DNA from: Chitinophaga pinensis
GTDB taxonomy: Bacteria > Bacteroidota > Bacteroidia > UKL13-3
Reading direction: 5' to 3'
Assembly: GCA_945860865.1 (NCBI GenBank)
Contig: CAMARW010000002.1
Coordinates: 186,001 to 250,000 of the forward strand
DNA: 64,000 bases
Every line of letters starts with the position of its first letter. Positions within the stretch are counted from its first letter, which is position 1. Below, in pieces: positions 16,700-24,890 of the stretch. Under the pieces are notes generated by a model, which ran no database searches, was not told the DNA's origin, and saw only the letters and a list, made by a program, of their open reading frames with translations. A program made the translations under genes and the position numbers.

Positions 16700-17341
16700 T
16701 TAATTTAAAGAAATAACCTCAACCATAGCATGCACCTTGTACCTAATTTGGGTTTCAGGATTTTCGCAAATCACGTAGGTTCGTAATAATTTAACACGCT
16801 TAAGTGGCATAGGATGGGTTTTCATTTTAAAAAGGGCACCGTCGGGAAGCTGCGATAAAGTTAAAATATCTGTTTTACGCTCATCATATTTACGCAGCAC
16901 CTGCAACAGCTTCAGATCTGCCGCTTGCGTGTATTTGGGGTTTTGCATGTGCTTAGCCAAAGCCAATTTTAAATCGTAAGGAAAGAGATCCAAATCAAAG
17001 AAAGGACGCATGCAACGCTTATATTCCTCTTTCCATTCTGCGCCGTGAGGCTCATGCTTATTGCCATATTTAAGAAAGGCCGTGTGGTGGGCTAACTCAT
17101 GAACAAAGGTAATGAGAAACTCAAACGGACTTAAATTATGGTTGATGGAGATTCTAGAGCCTTGGCCGCTATGCGGGGTATAATCTCCGTACCTGCCTTT
17201 TCTTTCTACTTCAATATGCAGGTGCAGGCGGTATTGCATAATGAGGCTGGTACATAAATCTAAAGCAGCATTGGGCATGTATTTGCGCAATGCTGCTTTG
17301 AGTTTTTCCTTATGAGCTAATTGCTCTGGACTAAGTTCCAA
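16700..17341 (-). CDS. SprT-like zinc metalloprotease domain protein
   Basis: A 213-residue cytoplasmic protein. The zinc motif HELAHH (81-86) with a downstream HEPHGAEW (third His at 97 or 99) is that of SprT/Spartan-like proteases. The C-terminal zinc ribbon of many SprT proteins is absent; the tail instead reads like a short beta domain (VICENPETQIRYKVH). It lies 6 bases after ald on the same strand and is probably co-transcribed with it. Substrate unknown. Confidence 0.86.
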   Translation of the reverse strand: MELSPEQLAHKEKLKAALRKYMPNAALDLCTSLIMQYRLHLHIEVERKGRYGDYTPHSGQGSRISINHNLSPFEFLITFVHELAHHTAFLKYGNKHEPHGAEWKEEYKRCMRPFFDLDLFPYDLKLALAKHMQNPKYTQAADLKLLQVLRKYDERKTDILTLSQLPDGALFKMKTHPMPLKRVKLLRTYVICENPETQIRYKVHAMVEVISLN

Positions 17342-17347
17342 TGATTC

Positions 17348-18460
17348 TTATAAAACGTCTTGTACGTTGTGGAATGGCAGGTTAAAGGCATCAGAAACAC
17401 CTTTGTAAACTACTTTACCATTTACCACATTTAAACCTAATCTCAATTCTTCATTATCAGAACAAGCTTGCTTCCAACCCTTGTTGGCTAATTGCAAAGC
17501 ATACGGTAAAGTTGCATTGGTTAATGCCAAAGTTGAAGTGTAAGGAACTGCACCTGGCATGTTAGCCACGCAATAGTGAATAATTCCATCAATTTCGTAA
17601 GTTGGATTTTCATGCGTGGTAGGCTTACAAGTTTCAATACAGCCACCTTGATCAACCGCCACATCTACCAATACGGTACCTGGACGCATTTCTTTTAACA
17701 TATCGCGGGTAATTAAATGAGGGGCTTTTGCACCTGGAATTAATACCGCACCTACAATTAGATCAGCTGTTTTAATAGCTTCACGAATATTGTATTCATT
17801 AGAGTAAACTGTTTTTACATTGGCTGGCAAAATATCATCTAACTCACGCAAACGCGGGATAGAAATATCCATGATGGTAACATCTGCTGCCATACCTGCT
17901 GCCATTTTAGCTGCCTGTGTTCCTACAATACCACCACCCAAAACTAATACTTGAGCGGGCCTAACACCTGGTACACCACCTAATAAAATACCTCTTCCAC
18001 CCATTGGCTTTTCAAGGTATTTAGCTCCTTCTTGGATACTCATTCTACCTGCAACCTCACTCATTGGCACCAATAAAGGTAGAGATCTATCTTTCTTTTC
18101 TACCGTTTCATAAGCCAAACAAATGGCTTTGCGCTCAATCATAGCCAAAGTTAACGGCTCATAACTTGCAAAGTGAAAGTAGGTGAATAATAGCTGATTT
18201 TCTTTAATTAAAGGATACTCGGAAGCAATAGGTTCTTTAACCTTAACAATCATTTCTGCTTTCGCATATATTTCTTCAATGGTGGCAAGGATAGTAGCAC
18301 CAGCACTTACATATTCTTGGTCGCTAAAACCACTGCCTATACCGGCTGTAGCTTGAACAAATACTGGATGGCCTGCTTTTACGAAGGCAGAAATACCTGC
18401 TGGGGTTAAACCCACGCGGTTTTCATTGTTTTTAATTTCTTTTGGAACGCCAATTATCAT
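17348..18460 (-). CDS. ald: Alanine dehydrogenase
   Basis: A 370-residue enzyme of usual length. The N-terminus MIIGVPKEIKNNENRVGLTP and the NAD-binding region VLVLGGGIVGTQAAKMAAG (about 171-189) followed by VTIMDIS are diagnostic. It interconverts L-alanine and pyruvate with NAD, linking amino acid use to central carbon. It has a consensus promoter upstream at 18486-18515 and is followed immediately by the SprT-like gene. Confidence 0.96.
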   Translation of the reverse strand: MIIGVPKEIKNNENRVGLTPAGISAFVKAGHPVFVQATAGIGSGFSDQEYVSAGATILATIEEIYAKAEMIVKVKEPIASEYPLIKENQLLFTYFHFASYEPLTLAMIERKAICLAYETVEKKDRSLPLLVPMSEVAGRMSIQEGAKYLEKPMGGRGILLGGVPGVRPAQVLVLGGGIVGTQAAKMAAGMAADVTIMDISIPRLRELDDILPANVKTVYSNEYNIREAIKTADLIVGAVLIPGAKAPHLITRDMLKEMRPGTVLVDVAVDQGGCIETCKPTTHENPTYEIDGIIHYCVANMPGAVPYTSTLALTNATLPYALQLANKGWKQACSDNEELRLGLNVVNGKVVYKGVSDAFNLPFHNVQDVL

Positions 18461-18485
18461 AATGGTAGTTTAAAATTAGGGTTGG

Positions 18486-18515
18486 CAAACTTAGGATTAA
18501 TTTATCAATTAGCAA
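18486..18515 (-). promoter_or_regulatory. Consensus promoter of ald
   Basis: Minus strand: TTG (18515-18513), 19 bases, TAAGTTTG (18493-18486). Predicted leader about 22 bases. The element overlaps the gap between ald and the stop of the cytochrome c gene. Confidence 0.65.
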
Positions 18516-18520
18516 AAAAG

Positions 18521-18943
18521 TTAATTGCCAACAGAATCACATTTTTGCAGGGCCAAAGTTAGGCTTTCATCCTCCAAAGAAATTGGTTTCTCGGGGAATT
18601 TTTGCAATACAAACCGGCAAATATCCAATATTTCAGCATCGCTTAGCTTTGCATTACCGGGCATTTTCTGATTGTAAATTTTTCCGTTTACTTCCATGGC
18701 GCCCGCGGCACCATTTCTTATTAAACAGGGTAAAAGCAAGGCATTGTTTGTTAAATAATCAGCTTGCTGTAAAGGTGGAATTAACAAAGCTAAGCCGCTC
18801 CCATCTGCTTGGTGACAATTACTACAGTGTTGCTCATACAATTTAGCCCCGCTACTTAGCTGTTTCATACTCACCAATTCTGAATCGGAACAAGCTGCAA
18901 AAACACACATAAAAGCTAAAGCCAATAAGCTTAATATTCTCAT
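18521..18943 (-). CDS. Cytochrome c lipoprotein (monohaem)
   Basis: A 140-residue lipoprotein: signal with lipobox FAAC (Cys18), then one haem motif CSNCH (residues 40-44) and a likely axial methionine in QKMPGNAKLSDAEI (M94). This is the class I cytochrome c fold. It should be anchored in the envelope and carry single electrons. The gene overlaps the SCO gene by 4 bases (ATGA). It is the last gene of a three-gene minus-strand operon with SCO and a helical lipoprotein; no oxidase genes adjoin. Confidence 0.92.
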   Translation of the reverse strand: MRILSLLALAFMCVFAACSDSELVSMKQLSSGAKLYEQHCSNCHQADGSGLALLIPPLQQADYLTNNALLLPCLIRNGAAGAMEVNGKIYNQKMPGNAKLSDAEILDICRFVLQKFPEKPISLEDESLTLALQKCDSVGN

Positions 18944-19569
18944 TCCTTTTCTGCCTTTAGAATAAATAAATCTTCCATTAATTGATCAACCTCTTTGGCA
19001 TCGGTACCGTTATAAATACCACGTACACGGCTTTGCTTATCTACCAATATAAAGCCACCACTGTGCACATATCCACCTGGCTCTGTGCTATCTGGCATGG
19101 CAGTAGCGTAATAACCCTTTTCTGCCAACTCATAAATTACCTCTCTTTGTCCGGTTAAAAATTGCCATTGCTTTCCGTCTGAACCCAATCTATTGCAATA
19201 ATCTTTTAACAAAGGAATGGAATCATAATCAGGATCTATGGTGTGCGATAGCAACACAAAATTCTCATCCCCTTTAATTTTTTGATACACCCGCAACATT
19301 TCCTTTTTCATGATGGGGCAAATGGTTGGACAAGTTGTAAAAAAGAAATCGGCCACATAAATTTTTCCTTTTACCAAAGCTTCCGTAACGGTATCTCCGT
19401 TTTGGTTCAGCAATACAAATGGCGGCACAGTAGCGTATACTGTGTCTATAATTGATTTGCCTTCTTTTTCAAAAGTTTGCAGAGATCTTTCTCCGTAAAT
19501 GGGTAAAGTTTTATTTTGATTGCAGGCCCAAACCAATAGGCAAGCAAACACTAAGATTGTATTTTTCAT
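18940..19569 (-). CDS. SCO1/SenC family copper chaperone lipoprotein
   Basis: A 209-residue lipoprotein (lipobox LVWAC, Cys16) with a thioredoxin fold. The copper-binding cysteines are in FFTTCPTICP (C80, C84) and the conserved histidine in VHSGGFILVD (H169), so all three metal ligands are present. SCO proteins mature the CuA site of cytochrome oxidase or act in periplasmic redox control. It overlaps its neighbours by 4 bases on both sides (ATGA at each), so the three genes are translationally coupled. Confidence 0.94.
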   Translation of the reverse strand: MKNTILVFACLLVWACNQNKTLPIYGERSLQTFEKEGKSIIDTVYATVPPFVLLNQNGDTVTEALVKGKIYVADFFFTTCPTICPIMKKEMLRVYQKIKGDENFVLLSHTIDPDYDSIPLLKDYCNRLGSDGKQWQFLTGQREVIYELAEKGYYATAMPDSTEPGGYVHSGGFILVDKQSRVRGIYNGTDAKEVDQLMEDLFILKAEKE

Positions 19570-19979
19570 GGTTTTAAACTATTTAAAGTAGAATCTGCCA
19601 CATAAATGCTTTGGTAAATAGCCTGGCTAATCTCATTCATTTCTACTACTTGTTGTTGTAAATAAATCATTGCGGTATCACTTTTCAAAGGAATTTGATA
19701 ATTGCGCATCCATTGCATCATGGCCGCATCTGCTTTGGTTAGGGCGTATGTAGCAGCTTCAAATTGTTCTTTTTGGGCAGATACTAAACCAGAGTCTATT
19801 TTGTTCTGCAGCTGCTTGCGCAGCGACAGCACTTTGGCAATCTTGGGCATTACGGCATCATGTACCTGCATAATTGCCGAATCTAATTTTTCAATTTCAG
19901 CAATTTGTGCATCTTGTTTTGGTTCGGCACAAGCCCAAAAAAACAAGAAAACAACAAACAAATAAGGTTGAGAACGCAT
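19566..19979 (-). CDS. Helical lipoprotein in the SCO/cytochrome c operon
   Basis: A 137-residue protein starting at ATG 19979; a longer frame would need TTG at 19997. The lipoprotein signal ends FLFFWAC. The rest is a mostly helical, charged domain with coiled-coil character (IAEIEKLDSAIMQVHDAVMPKI and later heptads). I recognise no catalytic motif. It is the first gene of the operon with SCO and cytochrome c, whose start it overlaps by 4 bases, so a role in the same copper or electron-transfer process is likely but inferred. Confidence 0.78.
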   Translation of the reverse strand: MRSQPYLFVVFLFFWACAEPKQDAQIAEIEKLDSAIMQVHDAVMPKIAKVLSLRKQLQNKIDSGLVSAQKEQFEAATYALTKADAAMMQWMRNYQIPLKSDTAMIYLQQQVVEMNEISQAIYQSIYVADSTLNSLKP

Positions 19980-20024
19980 AATTTTTAATTTGCGCAAAGG
20001 TCTAAAAAAAAATGGTATTAACCC

Positions 20025-22028
20025 TTAGCCTGCTTTGGGAAAAGTAAAATAAAAACTAGAGCCTTTACCCTCTTCGCTTTCTACCCAAATATTACCCCCA
20101 TTTTTCTCTACAAATTCTTTGCACAACATCAAACCCAATCCGGTTCCCTTTTCATTGGCAGTGCCTTGCGTGCTAACATTTGCATGGGCCGTAAAAAGCG
20201 TTTCTAATTGCTCTGGGTTCATACCAACCCCATTATCAATTACAATTATTTGGTGAAACAAATCTTCCTCTTGCGATAAAATGCTAATAGAACCGCCCTC
20301 GGGTGTAAATTTTAAAGCATTAGACAATAAATTTCGGATGATTAAATGCACCATATTTTCATCGGCCATAATACAGGCATCTTCATCGGTATCATTGGTT
20401 AAAGTTATACGTTTTTGTTGGGCCATGCTAAATAGCATTTGGCAATTTACCTCTGCTAATTTATTTAGGTTAACTTTTTTAGGTTCAACCTGCACCCCCT
20501 TAATTTGACCAGCAGCCCAAACCAATAAATTTTCTAACAAATCAATAGTATTTTGAACCGAAGCAGCCACCTGCTTACTCATTTCAGAAGAGGATGTTTC
20601 TTTATAGTTGGGCGAAGAAACTAAGTCGAAATAAAGCTTCATGGTAGTTAAGTTGTTTCTTAAATCATGCGAGATGATGGAAAAAAACCTGTCTTTAACT
20701 TGATTTAATTGATCTAATTGGGCTCGCTGAAGTTCTATTTCGGAGTTTTTTAGTCCTAAATCAGACATGCCTTGTTTCAGCTTTTTATTGATTATTCTAT
20801 TCTGAGAAATAAAGAAAATGAAAAGCAAAATGAGCAAGGCCATTAGCACAGAAAGTGCAACAAAAAAATTCTTTTCTTGCTTGGTTTGTTGCAAATCTAG
20901 GCTACGCAATTTTTGCTCTTTATCCATCAATTCTATTTGCGCTTGCTTTTTTTCGGTTTCGTATAACAACTGCAAATCAGAAGTTTGTTTAAGAATAGAA
21001 TCATTAAAAAGCGAATCTTTGAGTTCTGCACTTAGCGACCGAAAGGCCTTAGAGGTGCCAGGATCTTTTAAACTTTTATATACTTCAGATAGACCTTGAT
21101 AGGCTTCTTCCAATTCAATTTTTAAACCGGCAGGCTTTGCCAAACCAATACACTTTCTATAGGCTATATTGGCCTTTTCGTAGTCTTTTAAAACTACATA
21201 AATGTTTGCCATTCCTATCAAACTACTTACTTCTAAAGGCACAATTTGCAGTGGACTTACCAATTCATAGGCTGCCTGGTAATAATTTAAAGCCTCTTCT
21301 TGTTTATTTTCTGATAATAAAATAGCGGCCATATTAATTAAAGCAGCCGCTTCTCCCGGTGTATTTTTGAGCTCTTTGTATATACGTTGTGCATTTTTGT
21401 AATACTCAACAGCCTTCTTATACTGATTTTGGCGTGCGTGCAGAGCGCCCACCCGCTCGTAAATATTTAATTGCCTAAACTTATCATTTTGCTTTTCAAA
21501 TAAGCTAAGCGCCTTCAAGTTAAACTCAATAGCGCGCGAAAAGTTATTTTGTTTATAGTACAAATCTGCTAGCGCTATGTAAGTATTTAAACTCCCTTCT
21601 GGGTTATTTAATACCTCAAAAACACGTAAGGATTCGAGGTAGCGCTCAAGCGCTTTTGTAAAGTCGCCTTGAGCATGAAAAACAGTAGCCAATAAATATC
21701 CTAATTCAGCCTTTTTAATGGGCAAATTTGCCATTTCAGCTACCGTTAAAGCTTCTACTACTAATTCTTTAGCATGACCATACCTGGCACCCAAAATTTC
21801 TAATTGAGCCAACTGTTTGTATGCTTCTAATTGAATAATAAAGATACCTTTTTGTTTGGCTTGAACCAAAACTTGCTCAAAAATTATTTGGGCTTGGTCA
21901 GATTGACCATATCTTTTATCCATTCCCTTAGCTAATTGCAAGGATAACGATAGACTATCTACTTGCGCATTCGCTGGGAAGGCAGCAATAAAACAAAAAA
22001 CAAAAATACTAACTATGAATTTAGGCAC
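20025..22028 (-). CDS. TPR-containing sensor histidine kinase
   Basis: A 667-residue sensor with a signal peptide (1-22), tetratricopeptide repeats across about 30-340, a transmembrane helix at 388-409, a short coiled coil, then a HisKA domain with the phospho-acceptor H454 in IISHDLRN. The HATPase domain has N and G boxes (DNGVGM, GTGLGLMLCKEFVEKNGG). The periplasmic TPR sensor plus single TM is a common Bacteroidota design. The start is GTG at 22028, overlapping the stop of the response regulator by one base (TAGTG), so the pair is co-translated. Confidence 0.94.
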   Translation of the reverse strand: MPKFIVSIFVFCFIAAFPANAQVDSLSLSLQLAKGMDKRYGQSDQAQIIFEQVLVQAKQKGIFIIQLEAYKQLAQLEILGARYGHAKELVVEALTVAEMANLPIKKAELGYLLATVFHAQGDFTKALERYLESLRVFEVLNNPEGSLNTYIALADLYYKQNNFSRAIEFNLKALSLFEKQNDKFRQLNIYERVGALHARQNQYKKAVEYYKNAQRIYKELKNTPGEAAALINMAAILLSENKQEEALNYYQAAYELVSPLQIVPLEVSSLIGMANIYVVLKDYEKANIAYRKCIGLAKPAGLKIELEEAYQGLSEVYKSLKDPGTSKAFRSLSAELKDSLFNDSILKQTSDLQLLYETEKKQAQIELMDKEQKLRSLDLQQTKQEKNFFVALSVLMALLILLFIFFISQNRIINKKLKQGMSDLGLKNSEIELQRAQLDQLNQVKDRFFSIISHDLRNNLTTMKLYFDLVSSPNYKETSSSEMSKQVAASVQNTIDLLENLLVWAAGQIKGVQVEPKKVNLNKLAEVNCQMLFSMAQQKRITLTNDTDEDACIMADENMVHLIIRNLLSNALKFTPEGGSISILSQEEDLFHQIIVIDNGVGMNPEQLETLFTAHANVSTQGTANEKGTGLGLMLCKEFVEKNGGNIWVESEEGKGSSFYFTFPKAG

Positions 22029-22741
22029 TAGGGTAATTTGTTTTCAACCAGTTTAAACCCAGAACCATGAATATTAATTATCTCAATTTGAGGATTCATT
22101 TTAAGCAACTTACGCAATTTATTGATATACACATCTAAATTTCTAGCGGTATAAAAATCGTCTCTACCCCAAACATTAAGCAACAAACTATTACGCGTTA
22201 ATAATTCATTTTTATTTTTCACAAATAGTCGCAGCAAATCGCATTCTGTGCTGCTTATTCTCTTTTCTTCAGCCCCAAAATATATAACATGATTGGGCAT
22301 ATCTATTTGCATTCCGGCCAATTCATAGATTTCTTTTTTCACTATTAATTCGGGAGCAGACTGATTAGATCTTTTCAAGATGGCACGCACACGCGCCACC
22401 AATTCTTGGGTACTAAAAGGTTTGGTTATATATTCATCTGCACCTAAAGTAAATCCTTTTAGCTTATCATCCTCTTTGCTATTGGCAGTTAAAAAAACCA
22501 AAGGTATAAATGCATCCATCTCTCTTATAATGCGCCCTGCTTCAAAGCCATTTTTTTTGGGCATATTCACATCCATTAGAATCAAGTCAAATTTTTCTAC
22601 TTTAAACAACTCAATTGCTTCCATACCATCTTTGGCTATATGGGTTGTAAATCCAGATAATTTCAAATTTTCTCGCAATAAATTAGCTAAAGTATTATCA
22701 TCCTCGGCTATTAAAATATGTGGTAATTTTTCTTGATTCAT
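22028..22741 (-). CDS. OmpR-family response regulator
   Basis: A 237-residue two-domain regulator. The receiver has the acidic pair in AEDDN (13-14), phospho-acceptor D57 (LILMDVNMPKKNG) and K107 (YITKPFS). The C-terminal winged helix ends with LDVYINKLRKLLKMNP and INIHGSGFKLVE, typical of OmpR/PhoB DNA-binding domains. It is the first gene of the two-component operon with the downstream TPR kinase. A perfect 16-bp palindrome 10 bases upstream of the ATG may be its operator. Confidence 0.96.
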   Translation of the reverse strand: MNQEKLPHILIAEDDNTLANLLRENLKLSGFTTHIAKDGMEAIELFKVEKFDLILMDVNMPKKNGFEAGRIIREMDAFIPLVFLTANSKEDDKLKGFTLGADEYITKPFSTQELVARVRAILKRSNQSAPELIVKKEIYELAGMQIDMPNHVIYFGAEEKRISSTECDLLRLFVKNKNELLTRNSLLLNVWGRDDFYTARNLDVYINKLRKLLKMNPQIEIINIHGSGFKLVENKLP

Positions 22742-22751
22742 ATGCCTAATA

Positions 22752-22767
22752 TTATTTTCGAAAATAA
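22752..22767 (-). promoter_or_regulatory. 16-bp palindrome overlapping a -7 element before the response regulator
   Basis: TTATTTTCGAAAATAA is a perfect palindrome. Its minus-strand half contains TATTTTCG, the same TTCG-type -7 element as at rpmH. An operator-promoter overlap for autoregulation is possible; this is inference. Confidence 0.35.
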
Positions 22768-22933
22768 GATTTTTTTAGCTAATTTACTTTTTACAAACTA
22801 TCTTGCACAAGCGAGTTAAAAAAACCAAGCCATATACTCAATGCTCTTTTCACATTGTCAAATGGTTAGATTAGGCCTGAACCAAAAACATTAAGAAACA
22901 CTTTAGAAATATTAAAGAAATATTTAAGAGTCG

Positions 22934-23824
22934 ATGAAAATCCCTTCCTTCATAATATTACTAAGAATCCCCTTTTCATTTTATTTGTTGCCGGTTTTTT
23001 TATTCGCCGTTTCCTTTGCACCTAGCATAAATATTGAACAAACAACACATCTTTTTATCCTATTACACTTGTTAGTTTATCCGGCTAGTAATGGATTTAA
23101 TAGTTACAACGACGAAGACACAACTAGCATTGGAGGCTTAGAAAACCCACCACCCCCAAACCTATGGCTATTGTTGGCTAGTATGGCTTTAAACATAGCC
23201 GCCATCGCTTATAGTTATTGGATCAGCCCTGTTTTATGCCTTTTAATAAGTGCTTATATTTTGGTTTCTATTGCCTATAGTTGGAAACCCATTCGCTTAA
23301 AAAAATATCCCCTAATTAGTTTCTCTACAGTTGTTATTTTTCAAGGTTTTGTAAGCTATACCCTTACTTATTTGTTTTGTCAGAAAGCAGGTTACTTAGA
23401 AACATTAATCCAACCCAACTTTTTAGTTCCAGCAATTGTAAGTAGTTTAATGGTTGCTGGGGCCTACCCTATGACGCAAATATACCAACATAAAGCAGAT
23501 GCCAAAAGTGGAGATTTAACGCTTAGCAGATTACTCGGAATTAAAGGCACTTTTGCATTTTCAGGTGTTATGAATTTATTAGTTTTTTTGTTGATGGCCT
23601 ACTTTTTAACTACCCATAATCAGTCACACTTATTTTATTTGTTTATTATTTTTATTTCGCCGCCAATTAGCTTTTTTCTATGGTGGTTTCTTAAAGTTAA
23701 ACAAAATACTAAGGAAGCCAATTTTAGGTATACTATGATGTTAAACAAAATTTCATCCATATCGTTGATATGCTATTACCTATTGGTAATATTATTAAAA
23801 TACAATAGTGAGCTACCTATATAA
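22934..23824 (+). CDS. UbiA-family prenyltransferase
   Basis: A 296-residue membrane protein with about eight or nine hydrophobic segments. The first aspartate-rich motif lies in GFNSYNDEDTTSIGG (54-68); the second is YQHKADAKSGDLTLSRLLG (about residues 184-202). Both resemble the NDxxDxxxD and DxxxD motifs that bind Mg-prenyl diphosphate. UbiA enzymes attach isoprenoid chains to aromatic acceptors. Its 3' end overlaps the type III polyketide synthase gene by 17 bases, so the likely acceptor is the polyketide phenol made by that enzyme. It lacks the hallmarks of CyoE, MenA or UbiA proper, as far as I can tell. Confidence 0.85.
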   Translation: MKIPSFIILLRIPFSFYLLPVFLFAVSFAPSINIEQTTHLFILLHLLVYPASNGFNSYNDEDTTSIGGLENPPPPNLWLLLASMALNIAAIAYSYWISPVLCLLISAYILVSIAYSWKPIRLKKYPLISFSTVVIFQGFVSYTLTYLFCQKAGYLETLIQPNFLVPAIVSSLMVAGAYPMTQIYQHKADAKSGDLTLSRLLGIKGTFAFSGVMNLLVFLLMAYFLTTHNQSHLFYLFIIFISPPISFFLWWFLKVKQNTKEANFRYTMMLNKISSISLICYYLLVILLKYNSELPI

Positions 23825-24890
23825 CATTAAAACCTGTTTGCCAACCCATAAATTATCGCAAGAAGATTTGGGTAAATACATGAGCGAGCAGTATGATTTT
23901 AACGAAACAGAAAAATCTAGGCTAATGCTAATGTATAAGCGCAGCGGCATTGATTTTAGGCACAGCTGTTTGCCAGATTTTAATGCTGCCGAACCCATTA
24001 AAAAACTGTTTGTTGATGGAAGAGAGCCCGGTATTTCTGAACGCATGCATGCATTTTTTGAGTATGCCGTTCCATTGGCCACGCAAGCAGGAATGGGGGC
24101 TTTAAAAGACGAAACGCCAACGCATTTAATTAGTGTTTCTTGCACAGGCATGGCTGCCCCAGGATTAGATTTAATGCTGGTAGAAGCAATGCAATTACCA
24201 TTAAACATTCACCGTAGCTCGGTTAATTTTATGGGCTGTTATGCCTATTTTCATGCTTTAAAAATGGCGGATGCTTTTTGTAGTCAGCATGCAGATGCTA
24301 AAGTACTTATTGTGGGAATAGAATTGTGCACCATACATTTTAATAAAATTAAAGACCCAGACCAAATAGCTGCTAATTTATTATTTGGAGACGGTGCAGC
24401 AGCTTGCTTAGTAAGTGCACAAAAACCAGCTGTGAATCAATATTTTAATATCGATTCTTTTTACTCCAAAATAGTGCCGCAGGGCAAATCAGATATGGCA
24501 TGGCGCATAGATGAGACAGGCTTTTTAATGACTTTAAGTGCCTACATTCCCCAATTGCTTAAAAGTGCTATTCACCCCATTATCACTGAAGCCTTACAAC
24601 TCAAAAACAAGCATATAAAAGATATAGAGCATTGGGGCATTCACCCAGGTGGAAGAAAGATTCTTGACTACCTGAACGAAGAGCTTGGATTAACCGCAAC
24701 AGATTTACGTGCCAGCTATGAAGTTTTAAAACAGGTGGGCAACTTATCTAGCGTAACACTGCTGTTTGTGTTAGAAAATATTATCAATAGAGAGCAGTAT
24801 CAACCTAATCAGCTTTGTTTTGCGGCTGGCTTCGGACCAGGTTTAACGGTTGAAACCATGATATTGAATGCAACTAAGCATTCTGTTTAA
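23808..24890 (+). CDS. Type III polyketide synthase (chalcone synthase-like)
   Basis: A 360-residue thiolase-fold enzyme of usual length. The catalytic triad is visible: Cys144 in [10 protein letters not shown], His279 in [12 protein letters not shown] and Asn312 in GNLSSVT. The motif [11 protein letters not shown] precedes the active site, and [13 protein letters not shown] is the FGDGAAA region. Such enzymes condense malonyl-CoA on acyl-CoA starters to pyrones, resorcinols or phloroglucinols. Start is GTG 23808, inside the last codons of the UbiA gene. Its 3' end overlaps the convergent AAA+ gene by 17 bases. Product unknown; a prenylated phenolic lipid is a reasonable guess from the UbiA partner. 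Confidence 0.93.
   Translation: MSYLYNIKTCLPTHKLSQEDLGKYMSEQYDFNETEKSRLMLMYKRSGIDFRHSCLPDFNAAEPIKKLFVDGREPGISERMHAFFEYAVPLATQAGMGALKDETPTHLISVSCTGMAAPGLDLMLVEAMQLPLNIHRSSVNFMGCYAYFHALKMADAFCSQHADAKVLIVGIELCTIHFNKIKDPDQIAANLLFGDGAAACLVSAQKPAVNQYFNIDSFYSKIVPQGKSDMAWRIDETGFLMTLSAYIPQLLKSAIHPIITEALQLKNKHIKDIEHWGIHPGGRKILDYLNEELGLTATDLRASYEVLKQVGNLSSVTLLFVLENIINREQYQPNQLCFAAGFGPGLTVETMILNATKHSV

Noticed and set aside
23813-24208. 131-residue minus-strand ORF
   Set aside because: Antisense to the type III polyketide synthase.
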